DNA of 43,688 bases, taken from the NCBI GenBank assembly GCA_002410065.1, contig DHQB01000024.1:24269-67956 (forward strand), in the 5' to 3' direction. This stretch comes from Bacteroidales bacterium UBA5349 (GTDB lineage Bacteria > Bacteroidota > Bacteroidia > Bacteroidales > Tenuifilaceae). Each line of letters begins with the position of its first letter. The first letter of the stretch is position 1. Under the pieces are notes generated by a model. The model ran no database searches and had not been told where the DNA came from. It was given only the letters and a program-made list of their open reading frames with translations. Below are positions 7,863-15,497 of the stretch, in pieces. The position numbers and the translations under genes are program-made.

Positions 7863-8072
7863 ATGAAGAAGAAAGTTTTGCCTGTTTTAGCATTTGCTAC
7901 AATGGTCACTCTTGGCGTATTAGCTTTTACTGCAAATATAAAAGAAGCAAAGGCTGAAATAAATCCTAAATGCCCAAACGGTTGTATTAACCAGGTTGCC
8001 TTTTGTTACTGCTATAAATGGTACTGGTTAAAAGAGTATGACCACAAAGATTTACCTACTTACGATTTCTAA
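7863..8072 (+). CDS. Small exported Cys-rich peptide, cassette 4
   Basis: 69 residues, starting MKKKVLPVLAFATMVTLGVL, a Sec signal with probable cleavage near EAKA. The remaining part is about 38 residues with four cysteines (C37, C41, C48, C50) and many aromatics (YCYKWYWLKEY). The ATG lies about 28 nt after the leader hairpin, and an overlapping ORF in another frame starts inside the RNA structure and is rejected. It is followed by a hairpin, the propeller, the redoxin and a signal peptidase I gene, the only cassette with its own signal peptidase. Function unknown; peptide signal, toxin or structural peptide are all possible. Confidence 0.8.
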   Translation: MKKKVLPVLAFATMVTLGVLAFTANIKEAKAEINPKCPNGCINQVAFCYCYKWYWLKEYDHKDLPTYDF

Positions 8073-8079
8073 CACAAAT

Positions 8080-8110
8080 TTTAGTGAGGTTGCAAACCAA
8101 CCTCACTAAA
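8080..8110 (+). promoter_or_regulatory. Intercistronic hairpin, cassette 4
   Basis: A perfect 13-bp stem TTTAGTGAGGTTG (8080-8092)/CAACCTCACTAAA (8098-8110) with a 5-nt loop, 7 nt after the peptide stop. No T run follows. Confidence 0.65.
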
Positions 8111-8142
8111 CTATAATTGCAAATAATTAATTATCTATCGCC

Positions 8143-9186
8143 ATGAGATTAATAGTATATTCATTGATGTTTATTTCATTATCAATAATTAATGTAAGAT
8201 GTGTAAGGAATACGGATTCTTCCATAAAAAAGCACAAGCATTACGATAACATTGTTGATGTTAACTTAAAACTAGTTGATATTAAGACAGAAAAGTTTTT
8301 TGGGCACTCCTTCTTATATATTATGAATGACTTTTTGATCGTTGTTGACGTTAGAGCAAGTATGGATAAAGGAATACACTTTTATGACAAACATTCATTT
8401 AAATATATTGCAAGTACTGGAATAATTGGTAATGGACCAGGCGAACTAACAAGAACTGGAGCGATTGGAATAGACAAGAACAACAATTTTCTTTGGGTCC
8501 CAGATCACGAAAAAATGGTAATTTGGAGGTATTCAATTGATAGTTTAATGATTGATGAATTTTACAAGCCAAGTTATAAGAAAGAGATGAAGTCTGCCTC
8601 CTTTATAATAACGCTAAGTCTTTTAAATGACAGTATCGCTTTAGGCAAAGGTGTATTCCCTATAAGCACTAGTAATTTTGAGATGAAGACTGTTGTTTAT
8701 GACTTGTTTCGTAATGATATATCTGAATTCGGTTATGAGCATCCGGAGACATTAGGGATGAAAATGTCAAATTCATATTTTAATCTCTCAATCGAGAATA
8801 ATCTTTACGTGAATAGCTTTAACAAGATGGACTTAGTAACGATTTGTCATCTCAATGGAAGCCTTAAGTGTAATGTTTTTGGCCCAGGATGGAATAATAA
8901 AAACAAAAAAAATCAAGCATATTTTTGTGGTGTAGATTTTATTGATGATAAAATTATTGCTTCCTATTTAGGCGGTGATGAGTTTTATTTCAAGGAACAA
9001 GGCAGACCTTGGAGCAACAATCCATCTAAGTTTATAATTTTTGATTTATCCGGTAATTACATAAAAACCATTGATACTGGGAGTCAATTCAGTACCTTTT
9101 GTGTTGATAATGATAGTAAAAGAGTTATTGTTTTTTTTGATGATAGAGATAACCCTTTGGCATACTTTAATTATAATGAACTATGA
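8143..9186 (+). CDS. 6-bladed beta-propeller protein, cassette 4
   Basis: 347 residues. The signal sequence MRLIVYSLMFISLSIINVRC ends at a cysteine in lipoprotein position 20, but the residue before it is arginine instead of G/A/S, so lipidation is less certain than in the other cassettes. The family motif appears as GNGPGE at 96-101 (K to N). The rest is a run of beta-strand blades with conserved aspartates and aromatics. It overlaps the redoxin gene by 4 nt (ATGA), so the two are translationally coupled. Confidence 0.7.
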   Translation: MRLIVYSLMFISLSIINVRCVRNTDSSIKKHKHYDNIVDVNLKLVDIKTEKFFGHSFLYIMNDFLIVVDVRASMDKGIHFYDKHSFKYIASTGIIGNGPGELTRTGAIGIDKNNNFLWVPDHEKMVIWRYSIDSLMIDEFYKPSYKKEMKSASFIITLSLLNDSIALGKGVFPISTSNFEMKTVVYDLFRNDISEFGYEHPETLGMKMSNSYFNLSIENNLYVNSFNKMDLVTICHLNGSLKCNVFGPGWNNKNKKNQAYFCGVDFIDDKIIASYLGGDEFYFKEQGRPWSNNPSKFIIFDLSGNYIKTIDTGSQFSTFCVDNDSKRVIVFFDDRDNPLAYFNYNEL

Positions 9187-9749
9187 AAAATTATAAGTAT
9201 TTAACAACATTTATGCTCTTCTCGTTTGTTCTGTTTTGTAGCTGTAATAGCTCTTTTAAGAATGAAACTGAATCCAATACTATTGATACTCTTCTTGCAA
9301 GAAAAATTACATTTCCTACTAAACTTTCCTATCTAAAAAGTAATTCATTTTATCCAATTGATACATTATTAACTAGATTTGAAAGTGAAATTAAGGTTAT
9401 TTCAATTGTTGATGGATCTTGTATGAAGTGCATAACAAACCAAATAAATAGGTTAGACAGTTTATTTACAATGGAATTTCAAAACTTCAATGACACTAAA
9501 TTAATCTTTGTACTAAATGTATCTATGTATGACTCATCCTTCTTTATGCGCAATTTATACCCAGAAATAAGAACTTCAGGTGCATTGTTATGGGATAACA
9601 GTTACCATTTTGAAAGGGAAAACAGGCTGTTTACTCAAAATGAGTACCTTAGAACCTTTATGGTGGATGCGGAGAATAGGATAGTTGTTTATGGTAACCC
9701 CTTAATGAATCCCGAACTACTTGATGAGTATAAAAAAAGGTTTAATTAA
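9183..9749 (+). CDS. Thioredoxin-like CxxC lipoprotein, cassette 4
   Basis: 188 residues. The lipobox LFCSC has the lipid cysteine at 21. The CMKC motif at 80-83 follows the strand KVISIVDGS and precedes a long helix (ITNQINRLDSLF). Further strands (TKLIFVLNVSMYD, GALLWDN) fit a redoxin fold. It begins inside the propeller stop (ATGA overlap) and shares one base with the signal peptidase start (TAATG), which makes propeller, redoxin and peptidase a tightly coupled block. Confidence 0.7.
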   Translation: MKNYKYLTTFMLFSFVLFCSCNSSFKNETESNTIDTLLARKITFPTKLSYLKSNSFYPIDTLLTRFESEIKVISIVDGSCMKCITNQINRLDSLFTMEFQNFNDTKLIFVLNVSMYDSSFFMRNLYPEIRTSGALLWDNSYHFERENRLFTQNEYLRTFMVDAENRIVVYGNPLMNPELLDEYKKRFN

Positions 9750-10618
9750 TGCAAAAAAACAAAATCGTTTTTTTTACACTTATCTCTTTAACCTTCATTA
9801 CAGCCATTTACTTTACGCTGTTCGACACCTTTAGGATATCCTCAGGCTCCATGGCTGACACCATTCTGCCGGGCGATTTTATCCTTTCGAAATCATACGA
9901 ATCAAGCATTAAACGGGGTAGAATTATACTGTTTACCTCTCCTACTGAAAGAGATGTTACGTACATCAAAAGATGTATAGCACTCTCAGGCGATACGCTG
10001 GAAATAAGGGATGCTATTGTTTTTGTGAATGGAGTAGAACAGGCTTCCCCACCTACGGTTAAAAATTACTATTGCATTAGCTATGCTGACGATAAAAAAA
10101 CGCTTGAAACACTAAAGCAATTAAATATACTTGTTGATGAATATGACGAAACTATAAAAACTTGGCTCACGAACGATGAAGCCAAAGTTCTTATCTCCAA
10201 ACCATACATTGAGTCTGTTTTACCTTTTCTGCGAAAATCTAATAGCACTCAAACTTTTTTTTACGGAAACAAACTGCCAATTTTCCTTACTGACTCAACC
10301 CAAAATTGGACCTTGCATAATTATGGGCCAATCGTAATTCCTTTTAAGGGAATGAGTATAGACCCCAAACTAAGTGTTGATAATGCTTACCTGAAGTTAA
10401 TCCGCAACCAGTTTGCCACCTGGAATGCTGACTCAAACTCGATTAAACTTAATGAAGATTTTTTCTTTAAGATGGGTGATAATAGGGATAACTCTATTGA
10501 TTCTAGGCATTTTGGTTTTATACCCCAAACAAACATTAAGGGTAGTGCATTAATGATAGTCCTATCAAGGGGGCCTAATGGAGTGAGATGGGAAAGGATT
10601 TTAAAACATTTGAACTAA
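9749..10618 (+). CDS. lepB: Signal peptidase I embedded in cassette 4
   Basis: 289 residues, S26 family. The N-terminal membrane segment (residues 5-24) is followed by SSGSMADTILPGD, whose GSM serine (S34) is the expected nucleophile. YIKRCIALSGD supplies the general-base lysine (K74). GDNRDNSIDSRHFGFIP near residues 245-262 is the conserved C-terminal box. Between about 100 and 220 it carries a long insert as in other Bacteroidota LepB proteins. The start overlaps the redoxin stop by one base, so it belongs to the cassette operon. It could be dedicated to maturing the cassette peptides, which carry Sec signals (inference). A second, housekeeping LepB is expected elsewhere in the genome. Confidence 0.88.
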   Translation: MQKNKIVFFTLISLTFITAIYFTLFDTFRISSGSMADTILPGDFILSKSYESSIKRGRIILFTSPTERDVTYIKRCIALSGDTLEIRDAIVFVNGVEQASPPTVKNYYCISYADDKKTLETLKQLNILVDEYDETIKTWLTNDEAKVLISKPYIESVLPFLRKSNSTQTFFYGNKLPIFLTDSTQNWTLHNYGPIVIPFKGMSIDPKLSVDNAYLKLIRNQFATWNADSNSIKLNEDFFFKMGDNRDNSIDSRHFGFIPQTNIKGSALMIVLSRGPNGVRWERILKHLN

Positions 10619-10698
10619 ATTATCGTTAATTAATGCCCCCGCCAACAAAAAACATACGATTATGGCATTTTCGAATAACAAAAAAGATAGAACGTTTT

Positions 10699-10754
10699 CA
10701 TTTACAGTAAAACATCGTTGCACATCAATACCCCAGAACTAAAAAATGAAACGC
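10699..10754 (+). pseudogene. Decayed relic of the efflux adaptor promoter and start
   Basis: The stretch from CATTTACAGTAAAACATCG to AAAAAATGAAACGC aligns to 20043-20102 of the adaptor gene, with a degraded promoter box. The ATG at 10746 reads MKR then stop. Of the flanking DNA, 10621-10698 shows nothing I can identify. Confidence 0.55.
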
Positions 10755-10768
10755 TAACTATCCAAATA

Positions 10769-10850
10769 CTACAGGGGGAAACCTAAGCCCTGCAAAAGTA
10801 AGGTGGGGTTACCCGTGCCCTAAGGGATAAAAAAAGCGCAGAACCCAAAA
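10769..10850 (+). repeat. Partial leader copy without a peptide gene
   Basis: Bases 10769-10841 are identical to 11243-11315 of the full leader of cassette 5 over 73 nt. One C is then missing in the hairpin arm and the 3' arm is lost; the sequence passes into the adaptor-relic spacer near 10850. The fragment lies inside the decayed adaptor relic, so the leader core was copied or inserted here on its own. Confidence 0.7.
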
Positions 10851-11072
10851 CAAAACCAGCATAATTGAACACAGTTGCGCTTATACCAAATAGACTACCT
10901 ACCCTATCCACAAAACCCAAATATAGGCCTACTCTATATTTAGTGTAAATCGCAACTTTTTTTAATGTCTGAAAACCCAGTAAATACTGCAAAGCGACAC
11001 GGGTTTCGTTAAAACATGTTATATAACACATATAAAAAGCAGGGGGGGGGTAAATGTTTTTCTATATGTTTG
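10851..11072 (+). promoter_or_regulatory. Spacer with palindrome, G9 tract and promoter, cassette 5
   Basis: The more diverged homologue of the cassette 4 and 6 spacers. It contains the perfect palindrome TGTTATATAACA (11017-11028), nine G at 11042-11050, and 14 nt later the -7 box TATGTTTG (11065-11072). No gene is supported here; the leftward ORF across 10783-11031 overlaps conserved non-coding repeats. Confidence 0.55.
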
Positions 11073-11386
11073 ATTTATTATAACGTTTGCAAACGTAGTA
11101 TCTAATACAGAAAAAAGGTAATAATCAATACGACAGTAAATTGCTAAACTAACTACTGGAACTACTGCAAGGCAATGATTGCAAGGTTTAACACCTAAAA
11201 AAAGTTAGAGTCCCGGGAAACTGAAATATTGATAACCAAGTGCTACAGGGGGAAACCTAAGCCCTGCAAAAGTAAGGTGGGGTTACCCGTGCCCTAAGGG
11301 ATAAAAAAAGCGCAGCAACCCATAAATAAAACCTCTGAACAAGGTGGGCTGCCGCGCAGATTAAAACCATTTTAATATAATGTAAA
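11073..11386 (+). ncRNA. Structured 5' leader, copy C (cassette 5)
   Basis: The most divergent full-length copy. The AAAGGAGG element is degraded and the repeated TGCAAGG pair is kept near 11166-11188. The first hairpin is CAGGG-loop-CCCTG, where copies B and D use GGGG/CCCC, a paired change. Terminal arms are GCGCAGCAACCC (11310-11321) and GGGCTGCCGCGC (11346-11357). Confidence 0.65.
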
Positions 11387-11575
11387 ATGAAAAAGAAAGT
11401 TTTAACATTAGCAGTAATTGCATTATTGGGGCTATCTAGCCTTGTTACATTTGGAAAAGAAGTTATAAAAGATTCTAAGCCTACTGGTGAAGTAGGTCAT
11501 CTTTGCTGCCACAATTTTGATGGGGTGTGTGACTATGGAGATGGTGTAACGTTCGATGGAGCCTTTTGGGTTTAG
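11387..11575 (+). CDS. Small exported Cys-containing peptide, cassette 5
   Basis: 62 residues. MKKKVLTLAVIALLGLSSLV is a typical Sec signal, with cleavage likely near TFG. The mature part is about 39 residues, acidic, with three cysteines (C40, C41, C48) in HLCCHNFDGVC and the aromatic end AFWV. It starts about 30 nt after the leader hairpin, as in cassettes 4 and 6. The odd cysteine count would leave one thiol free or allow dimer formation. A hairpin and then the propeller-redoxin pair follow. Confidence 0.75.
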   Translation: MKKKVLTLAVIALLGLSSLVTFGKEVIKDSKPTGEVGHLCCHNFDGVCDYGDGVTFDGAFWV

Positions 11576-11588
11576 CATTTAATTCAAA

Positions 11589-11624
11589 GGATGGACTATT
11601 GGCAAAACTCATAATAGTCCATCC
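11589..11624 (+). promoter_or_regulatory. Intercistronic hairpin, cassette 5
   Basis: A perfect 12-bp stem GGATGGACTATT (11589-11600)/AATAGTCCATCC (11613-11624) with a 12-nt loop, between the peptide and propeller genes. No T run follows. Confidence 0.65.
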
Positions 11625-11650
11625 CTCATTAATTATTATAAATAATAATC

Positions 11651-12739
11651 ATGATAAGATACTTCTATTTATTTATAACTTTTTTATTATGCTTGCCAAG
11701 CGTTACCTCTTGCAATCATAAAACAGAAGAAATAAAATTTGAAAAGAAATTTCAAAAAAAAAGAAATCTTACTTTAAGTGAAAGTATAAAATTAAATAAC
11801 ATAAATGCAAACTCTTTAGAGTTGATTATTAATGATAGCTTAGCCTTGTTTAAACATAGACAATCAGAATACTTCTTTTCAATATACAATTTCAACAAAA
11901 GCAAGGTAGAGCAACAATTTGCCCCCAGAGGTAAAGGGCCCGAGGAAATGGTTAGTGCTGGCAGTATTTGGATTGATTATAAAACCAATACATTTTATGT
12001 TTATGACATTTCAAAACAAAAGTTGTTCCTTTATTCAATTGATTGTTTGCTCTCCCATAGTCATTGTTCCCCTCAAATACTCAGTATAAACTCTCCAGAC
12101 AGTATAAAAAGCATTTATGCTATGGCACCAGTAAATGAAGGAGAGGTAGTGTGTACAGGTTCTTTTTATGATGGATCACTAGCTCATTTTAATTACTATG
12201 ATACAAAAACCAAAGGGTTTTATGGGCATTACTTTGTGGACCAGAAGTATAAAGACACTCCAAATTGGCTTTTGGGACAGGCTAATCAAGGGAAAGTTTT
12301 AAGAAATCCGTATAACAATAAGTTTGTTAATGCCACATACTATTGTGGTCATATTGAGTTTTTTTCGATAGAAAACTACAAATATGTATTAAATAACAGA
12401 TATACAATCCATCCCACAATATTTCAGGAAATCAACTTCCCTAATGGCCATAGTTCCGCTGCATTAAAAAAAGAAAATAAACTTGGGTTTATAGATGTTA
12501 CTTTTAACAAAGACTTTTGCTTTGTTTTGTACTCAGGTCGTTCCATGAAAGACTATGGTAATGAGTGTGCCTATGGACGTGATCTTTACGTTTTTACATG
12601 GGATGGCGAGCCAATTTCTCATTACCAGTTAGAAAAAGATGCAAACTCTATTGCCATAAGCGACAATGGCAGGGATCTTTACACCTTAACTATTGACCAT
12701 GACTTCTCCCTACTAAAATTTAAATTAAATTTGGAGTAA
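11651..12739 (+). CDS. 6-bladed beta-propeller lipoprotein, cassette 5
   Basis: 362 residues. Type II signal peptide with PSVTSC (lipid cysteine 21), then a lysine-rich linker. The family motif GKGPEE is at 94-99, followed by a strand-loop pattern (IWIDYKTNTFYVYDISKQKLFLYSI) that repeats along the protein. It overlaps the redoxin gene by one base (TAATG). The blade count is inferred from length and family rather than seen directly. Confidence 0.75.
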   Translation: MIRYFYLFITFLLCLPSVTSCNHKTEEIKFEKKFQKKRNLTLSESIKLNNINANSLELIINDSLALFKHRQSEYFFSIYNFNKSKVEQQFAPRGKGPEEMVSAGSIWIDYKTNTFYVYDISKQKLFLYSIDCLLSHSHCSPQILSINSPDSIKSIYAMAPVNEGEVVCTGSFYDGSLAHFNYYDTKTKGFYGHYFVDQKYKDTPNWLLGQANQGKVLRNPYNNKFVNATYYCGHIEFFSIENYKYVLNNRYTIHPTIFQEINFPNGHSSAALKKENKLGFIDVTFNKDFCFVLYSGRSMKDYGNECAYGRDLYVFTWDGEPISHYQLEKDANSIAISDNGRDLYTLTIDHDFSLLKFKLNLE

Positions 12740-13281
12740 TGAAACTAAGTAACTTATATTATATTTCTAGTCTGGTGCTTCTTTTGCTTGTATCTTGTCA
12801 CGAGGAAGAAACAAAAGATGTTTTAGTAAAACCAGAGAGTTTGCCATTGAAGAGTTTAGGAAACACTATTGAAAAAAGGGGCTCAACTAACAACGGTTAT
12901 GAAATTTCAGTATGGATAAATGGAGATTGCCTCCCTTGCATTCTTGAGATGGGAAATTGGCATTCAATCTATCATCGCTTTGCTCTACCTTATGATATAA
13001 GAATGAATTTTTATGTGTACAGCCAATTTGATTATACCCTTTTTGAAGAAACTATGAAGAATACACTTTTCTCCGCACTCCCAGTTTACTACGACACAAA
13101 CAATTCATTCATAAAGGGAAACAACTTTGAAATGGGAAAAGCTGATTGCTTCTTTACAAAGAACGACACTATTCTGCTGAGAGGAAATTTAGTAAGAGAC
13201 AGAAAATTATATAGTGTATTTGCAGATAAAGTAAAAAAACTTGAAAAAGTATATGATATTAGCTTCTTCGATTTTAAGTAG
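12739..13281 (+). CDS. Thioredoxin-like CxxC lipoprotein, cassette 5
   Basis: 180 residues. Signal and lipobox LLVSC give lipid cysteine 20. CLPC at 64-67 follows the strand YEISVWINGD. Later segments (RMNFYVYSQFDY, LPVYYDTNNSF) match the second half of the redoxins in cassettes 2-4. It is probably a periplasmic membrane-anchored thiol-disulfide protein. No terminator is seen downstream. Confidence 0.7.
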   Translation: MKLSNLYYISSLVLLLLVSCHEEETKDVLVKPESLPLKSLGNTIEKRGSTNNGYEISVWINGDCLPCILEMGNWHSIYHRFALPYDIRMNFYVYSQFDYTLFEETMKNTLFSALPVYYDTNNSFIKGNNFEMGKADCFFTKNDTILLRGNLVRDRKLYSVFADKVKKLEKVYDISFFDFK

Positions 13282-13337
13282 TTATTTATTTGATAGTTGA
13301 AAACGGGTAAGATGGATAATGCTAACGAAAAAAATAG

Positions 13338-13645
13338 TTTTACCCCTTGGGTCTTTTCCTACCCCATTACCCCCTCTCTGCATAATCAGACACACCTGCA
13401 CCTATACCAATTAGCCTTCCTATCCTAACTGCACAACACAAATATTAATACTACAACCCTTTATCAAACACAGATTGACACATATCTATATGTTTGCAAT
13501 CTTAATACTTGGTGACATTTAATGCATTTTCAGAATTGCCCCAAACCCACTGCAGGCAACACAAAGCGGAACTTGTGCAAAAAAATATGTTGTGTAACAT
13601 GTACGGGGGGGGGGGGCTATACATACTAAAACTTTTGTATGTTTG
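13338..13645 (+). promoter_or_regulatory. Adaptor scar, spacer, near-palindrome, G12 tract and promoter, cassette 6
   Basis: The start (13338-13358, TTTTACCCCTTGGGTCTTTT) matches codons 7-13 of the efflux adaptor gene. From about 13370 the sequence aligns with 7310-7564. It then has the near-palindrome TGTTGTGTAACA (13588-13599), twelve G at 13605-13616 and the -7 box TATGTTTG (13638-13645). No gene is supported; the short ORF at 13509-13697 crosses the G tract and promoter. 13282-13337 shows nothing recognisable. Confidence 0.6.
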
Positions 13646-13949
13646 GTATAATTATATGCACATAAAATGTATTAACCAACACGAAAGGAGGTCATAAAAC
13701 TAGCTTAACCTAACCTCGAGCACCCGTTGCAAGGCAATGGTTGCAAGGCGTAACATCCAAAACGTTGGGAGTTACGAAAAGAATTGAAATACTAACAATT
13801 CAAACGCTACAGGGGGAAACCTAAGCCCCGCAAAAAGTAAGGTGGCGTTCCCTGCCCCAAGGGACAAAAAAAGCGCAGCAACCCATAAGTAAAACCTCTG
13901 AACAAGGTGGGCTGCCGCGCAGATTAAAACTGTTTTAATATAACGTAAA
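13646..13949 (+). ncRNA. Structured 5' leader, copy D (cassette 6)
   Basis: Full-length copy with AAAGGAGG at 13684-13691, the TGCAAGGC pair near 13729-13749, the GGGGG/CCCC hairpin near 13812-13829 and terminal arms GCGCAGCAACCC (13873-13884) and GGGCTGCCGCGC (13909-13920). Bases 13801-13887 are identical to 17368-17454 (87 nt) before cassette 7. Confidence 0.65.
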
Positions 13950-14195
13950 ATGAAAAAGAAAGTTATTATTGCATTCTGTTTCTGCACCTTAGCATTAACA
14001 CCTTTTACAGGTTCAGTTTCTCAAGCACAAGTAACACTACCCGAAGTTCCTTCTGATCTCATTACAACAATGGTATGCCGTTGTAAACACGGAGGTTGTT
14101 ACGGGGGATCAACTATTAGTTTTAGATCAGCCTGTGCAAAATCAACAACTGGCCAAATAAATTGTAACGATTATGCATCAAACTGTTCCAGATAA
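13950..14195 (+). CDS. Small exported six-cysteine peptide, cassette 6
   Basis: 81 residues. The signal MKKKVIIAFCFCTLALTPFT has probable cleavage after SQA. The mature part has six cysteines (C43, C45, C50, C62, C72, C79), enough for three disulfides, and a glycine-rich segment (CKHGGCYGGS). It is the most cysteine-rich of the set. The leader and the intercistronic hairpin are as in the other cassettes. The partner genes downstream differ: there is a propeller but no stand-alone CxxC redoxin. Function unknown. Confidence 0.8.
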   Translation: MKKKVIIAFCFCTLALTPFTGSVSQAQVTLPEVPSDLITTMVCRCKHGGCYGGSTISFRSACAKSTTGQINCNDYASNCSR

Positions 14196-14204
14196 AGATT
14201 AGTA

Positions 14205-14232
14205 ATAGGGTGCCCCTTAAAAGTCACCCTAT
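14205..14232 (+). promoter_or_regulatory. Intercistronic hairpin, cassette 6
   Basis: ATAGGGTG (14205-14212) pairs with CACCCTAT (14225-14232) around a 12-nt loop, 9 nt after the peptide stop. It is shorter than the hairpins of the other cassettes. Confidence 0.55.
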
Positions 14233-14272
14233 CAAAATTATCAAGTCAATTACCTAATAGTACAATCCTACA

Positions 14273-15409
14273 ATGGCAAAACATAACCTATTCTCTTTTT
14301 GTATTGGCGTAGCAGTATTACTATGCTCATGCAGTAACAACGTTAAAACAGATAATGCTGGTTTACTAAACCTTAACTATCAACTCACCCATAGTATTGA
14401 CTCAACTAGGCTAAACCCTGAGGTAAGCTCTGGTCACGGGATGCTTGCTGCCGACTCAGCAAACATTTACCTTTTAGACTTTAAGTTTGGCACCTTGTCT
14501 GTATTCGATTTTAATGGAGGGTTTCAAAAAAGACTATTCGGTTTGGGTAAGGGACCGCACGAGCTACCCTTTATACCCCATAAATTTGGCATATCCCCAT
14601 CAGGAACAATTGTCTTTGTAGGCGACCACTCCATTTCGTTCGGTTCAATTACCGAGAGCAGCGTTAAAACCCTATCGACCAACTGGATGGTTAGCACTCC
14701 GATAAACGTGTTACAGAATAAGCCAAAGGGCAGTATGAGTGGCATATACGAGGTTGACTGGTCGAAGGCAGAGAATAGGATAGCGCTATCGGATAGCCTG
14801 ATATATTTACCCATTATAGCCTATCACCCGCTACTTAATGGCTATATGCACAGCAAGTACTACAAAACAACACGGGTGGTTGGAGCGTTTAACTACAATG
14901 GCGAACTTGTTACGATGTTTGGCGAAAGGTCGAAGGAGTACCTTAAGCAAAAATTTATTGCCAACTTCGACAAGGCCTACATCGCCCATGGCAGCAACCT
15001 CACGTATATATCGTTTGCTATCGATAGCCTAATTTACGTTTACGATAACAATGGGAAACTGGTAACAGAGTTTGGGAAAGGCTACCCCAACCTAAACCAG
15101 AACTACCCAAAACATGCCTCATATGAAATTGCCGAGAGCAACTACATTAGCGATTGGGCAAACTTTGGAACCTATCAGAGCATTAAGTACTCCCCTACCG
15201 ATTCTGTTCTAGTCCGACTTATTTTTCCGAAGGCAGGCGAGAAAACAGCATTACAGCTATTTAAAAACAACGCTTACGTTGGTAGTATTACTACACCCAA
15301 AAACTTTAAGCTAGCCTATATTGACACCGGTGTAATAATTGGACATACCATTCCCAGTGAAACCTCCAGAGAAATAAACTTAGTAACCATAACATATAGT
15401 ATTGACTAA
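14273..15409 (+). CDS. 6-bladed beta-propeller lipoprotein, cassette 6
   Basis: 378 residues. The lipobox LLCSC places the lipid cysteine at 20. Blade-like strands follow, with LGKGPHE at 91-97 and a repeated pattern of NIYLLDFKFGTLSVFDFNGGFQ type. Base composition is visibly less AT-rich than in cassettes 2-5, closer to the efflux genes, so cassette 6 may have a different recent history. The next gene starts 88 nt downstream; a possible upstream start at 15402 for that gene would overlap this stop but adds an unlikely N-terminus. Confidence 0.75.
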   Translation: MAKHNLFSFCIGVAVLLCSCSNNVKTDNAGLLNLNYQLTHSIDSTRLNPEVSSGHGMLAADSANIYLLDFKFGTLSVFDFNGGFQKRLFGLGKGPHELPFIPHKFGISPSGTIVFVGDHSISFGSITESSVKTLSTNWMVSTPINVLQNKPKGSMSGIYEVDWSKAENRIALSDSLIYLPIIAYHPLLNGYMHSKYYKTTRVVGAFNYNGELVTMFGERSKEYLKQKFIANFDKAYIAHGSNLTYISFAIDSLIYVYDNNGKLVTEFGKGYPNLNQNYPKHASYEIAESNYISDWANFGTYQSIKYSPTDSVLVRLIFPKAGEKTALQLFKNNAYVGSITTPKNFKLAYIDTGVIIGHTIPSETSREINLVTITYSID

Positions 15410-15497
15410 ATTGAGCCATGAACCATTCTTGGTAACGGCGATAACACAAAGGAATGGCTCCTCCATGATATACCTAATAAATTATATAAATAGACAT

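Noticed and set aside
10783..11031. Leftward 82-codon frame, with similar frames at 7708-7893 and 13772-13987
   Set aside because: All are antisense to the conserved leader and share sequence only because the leader is repeated.
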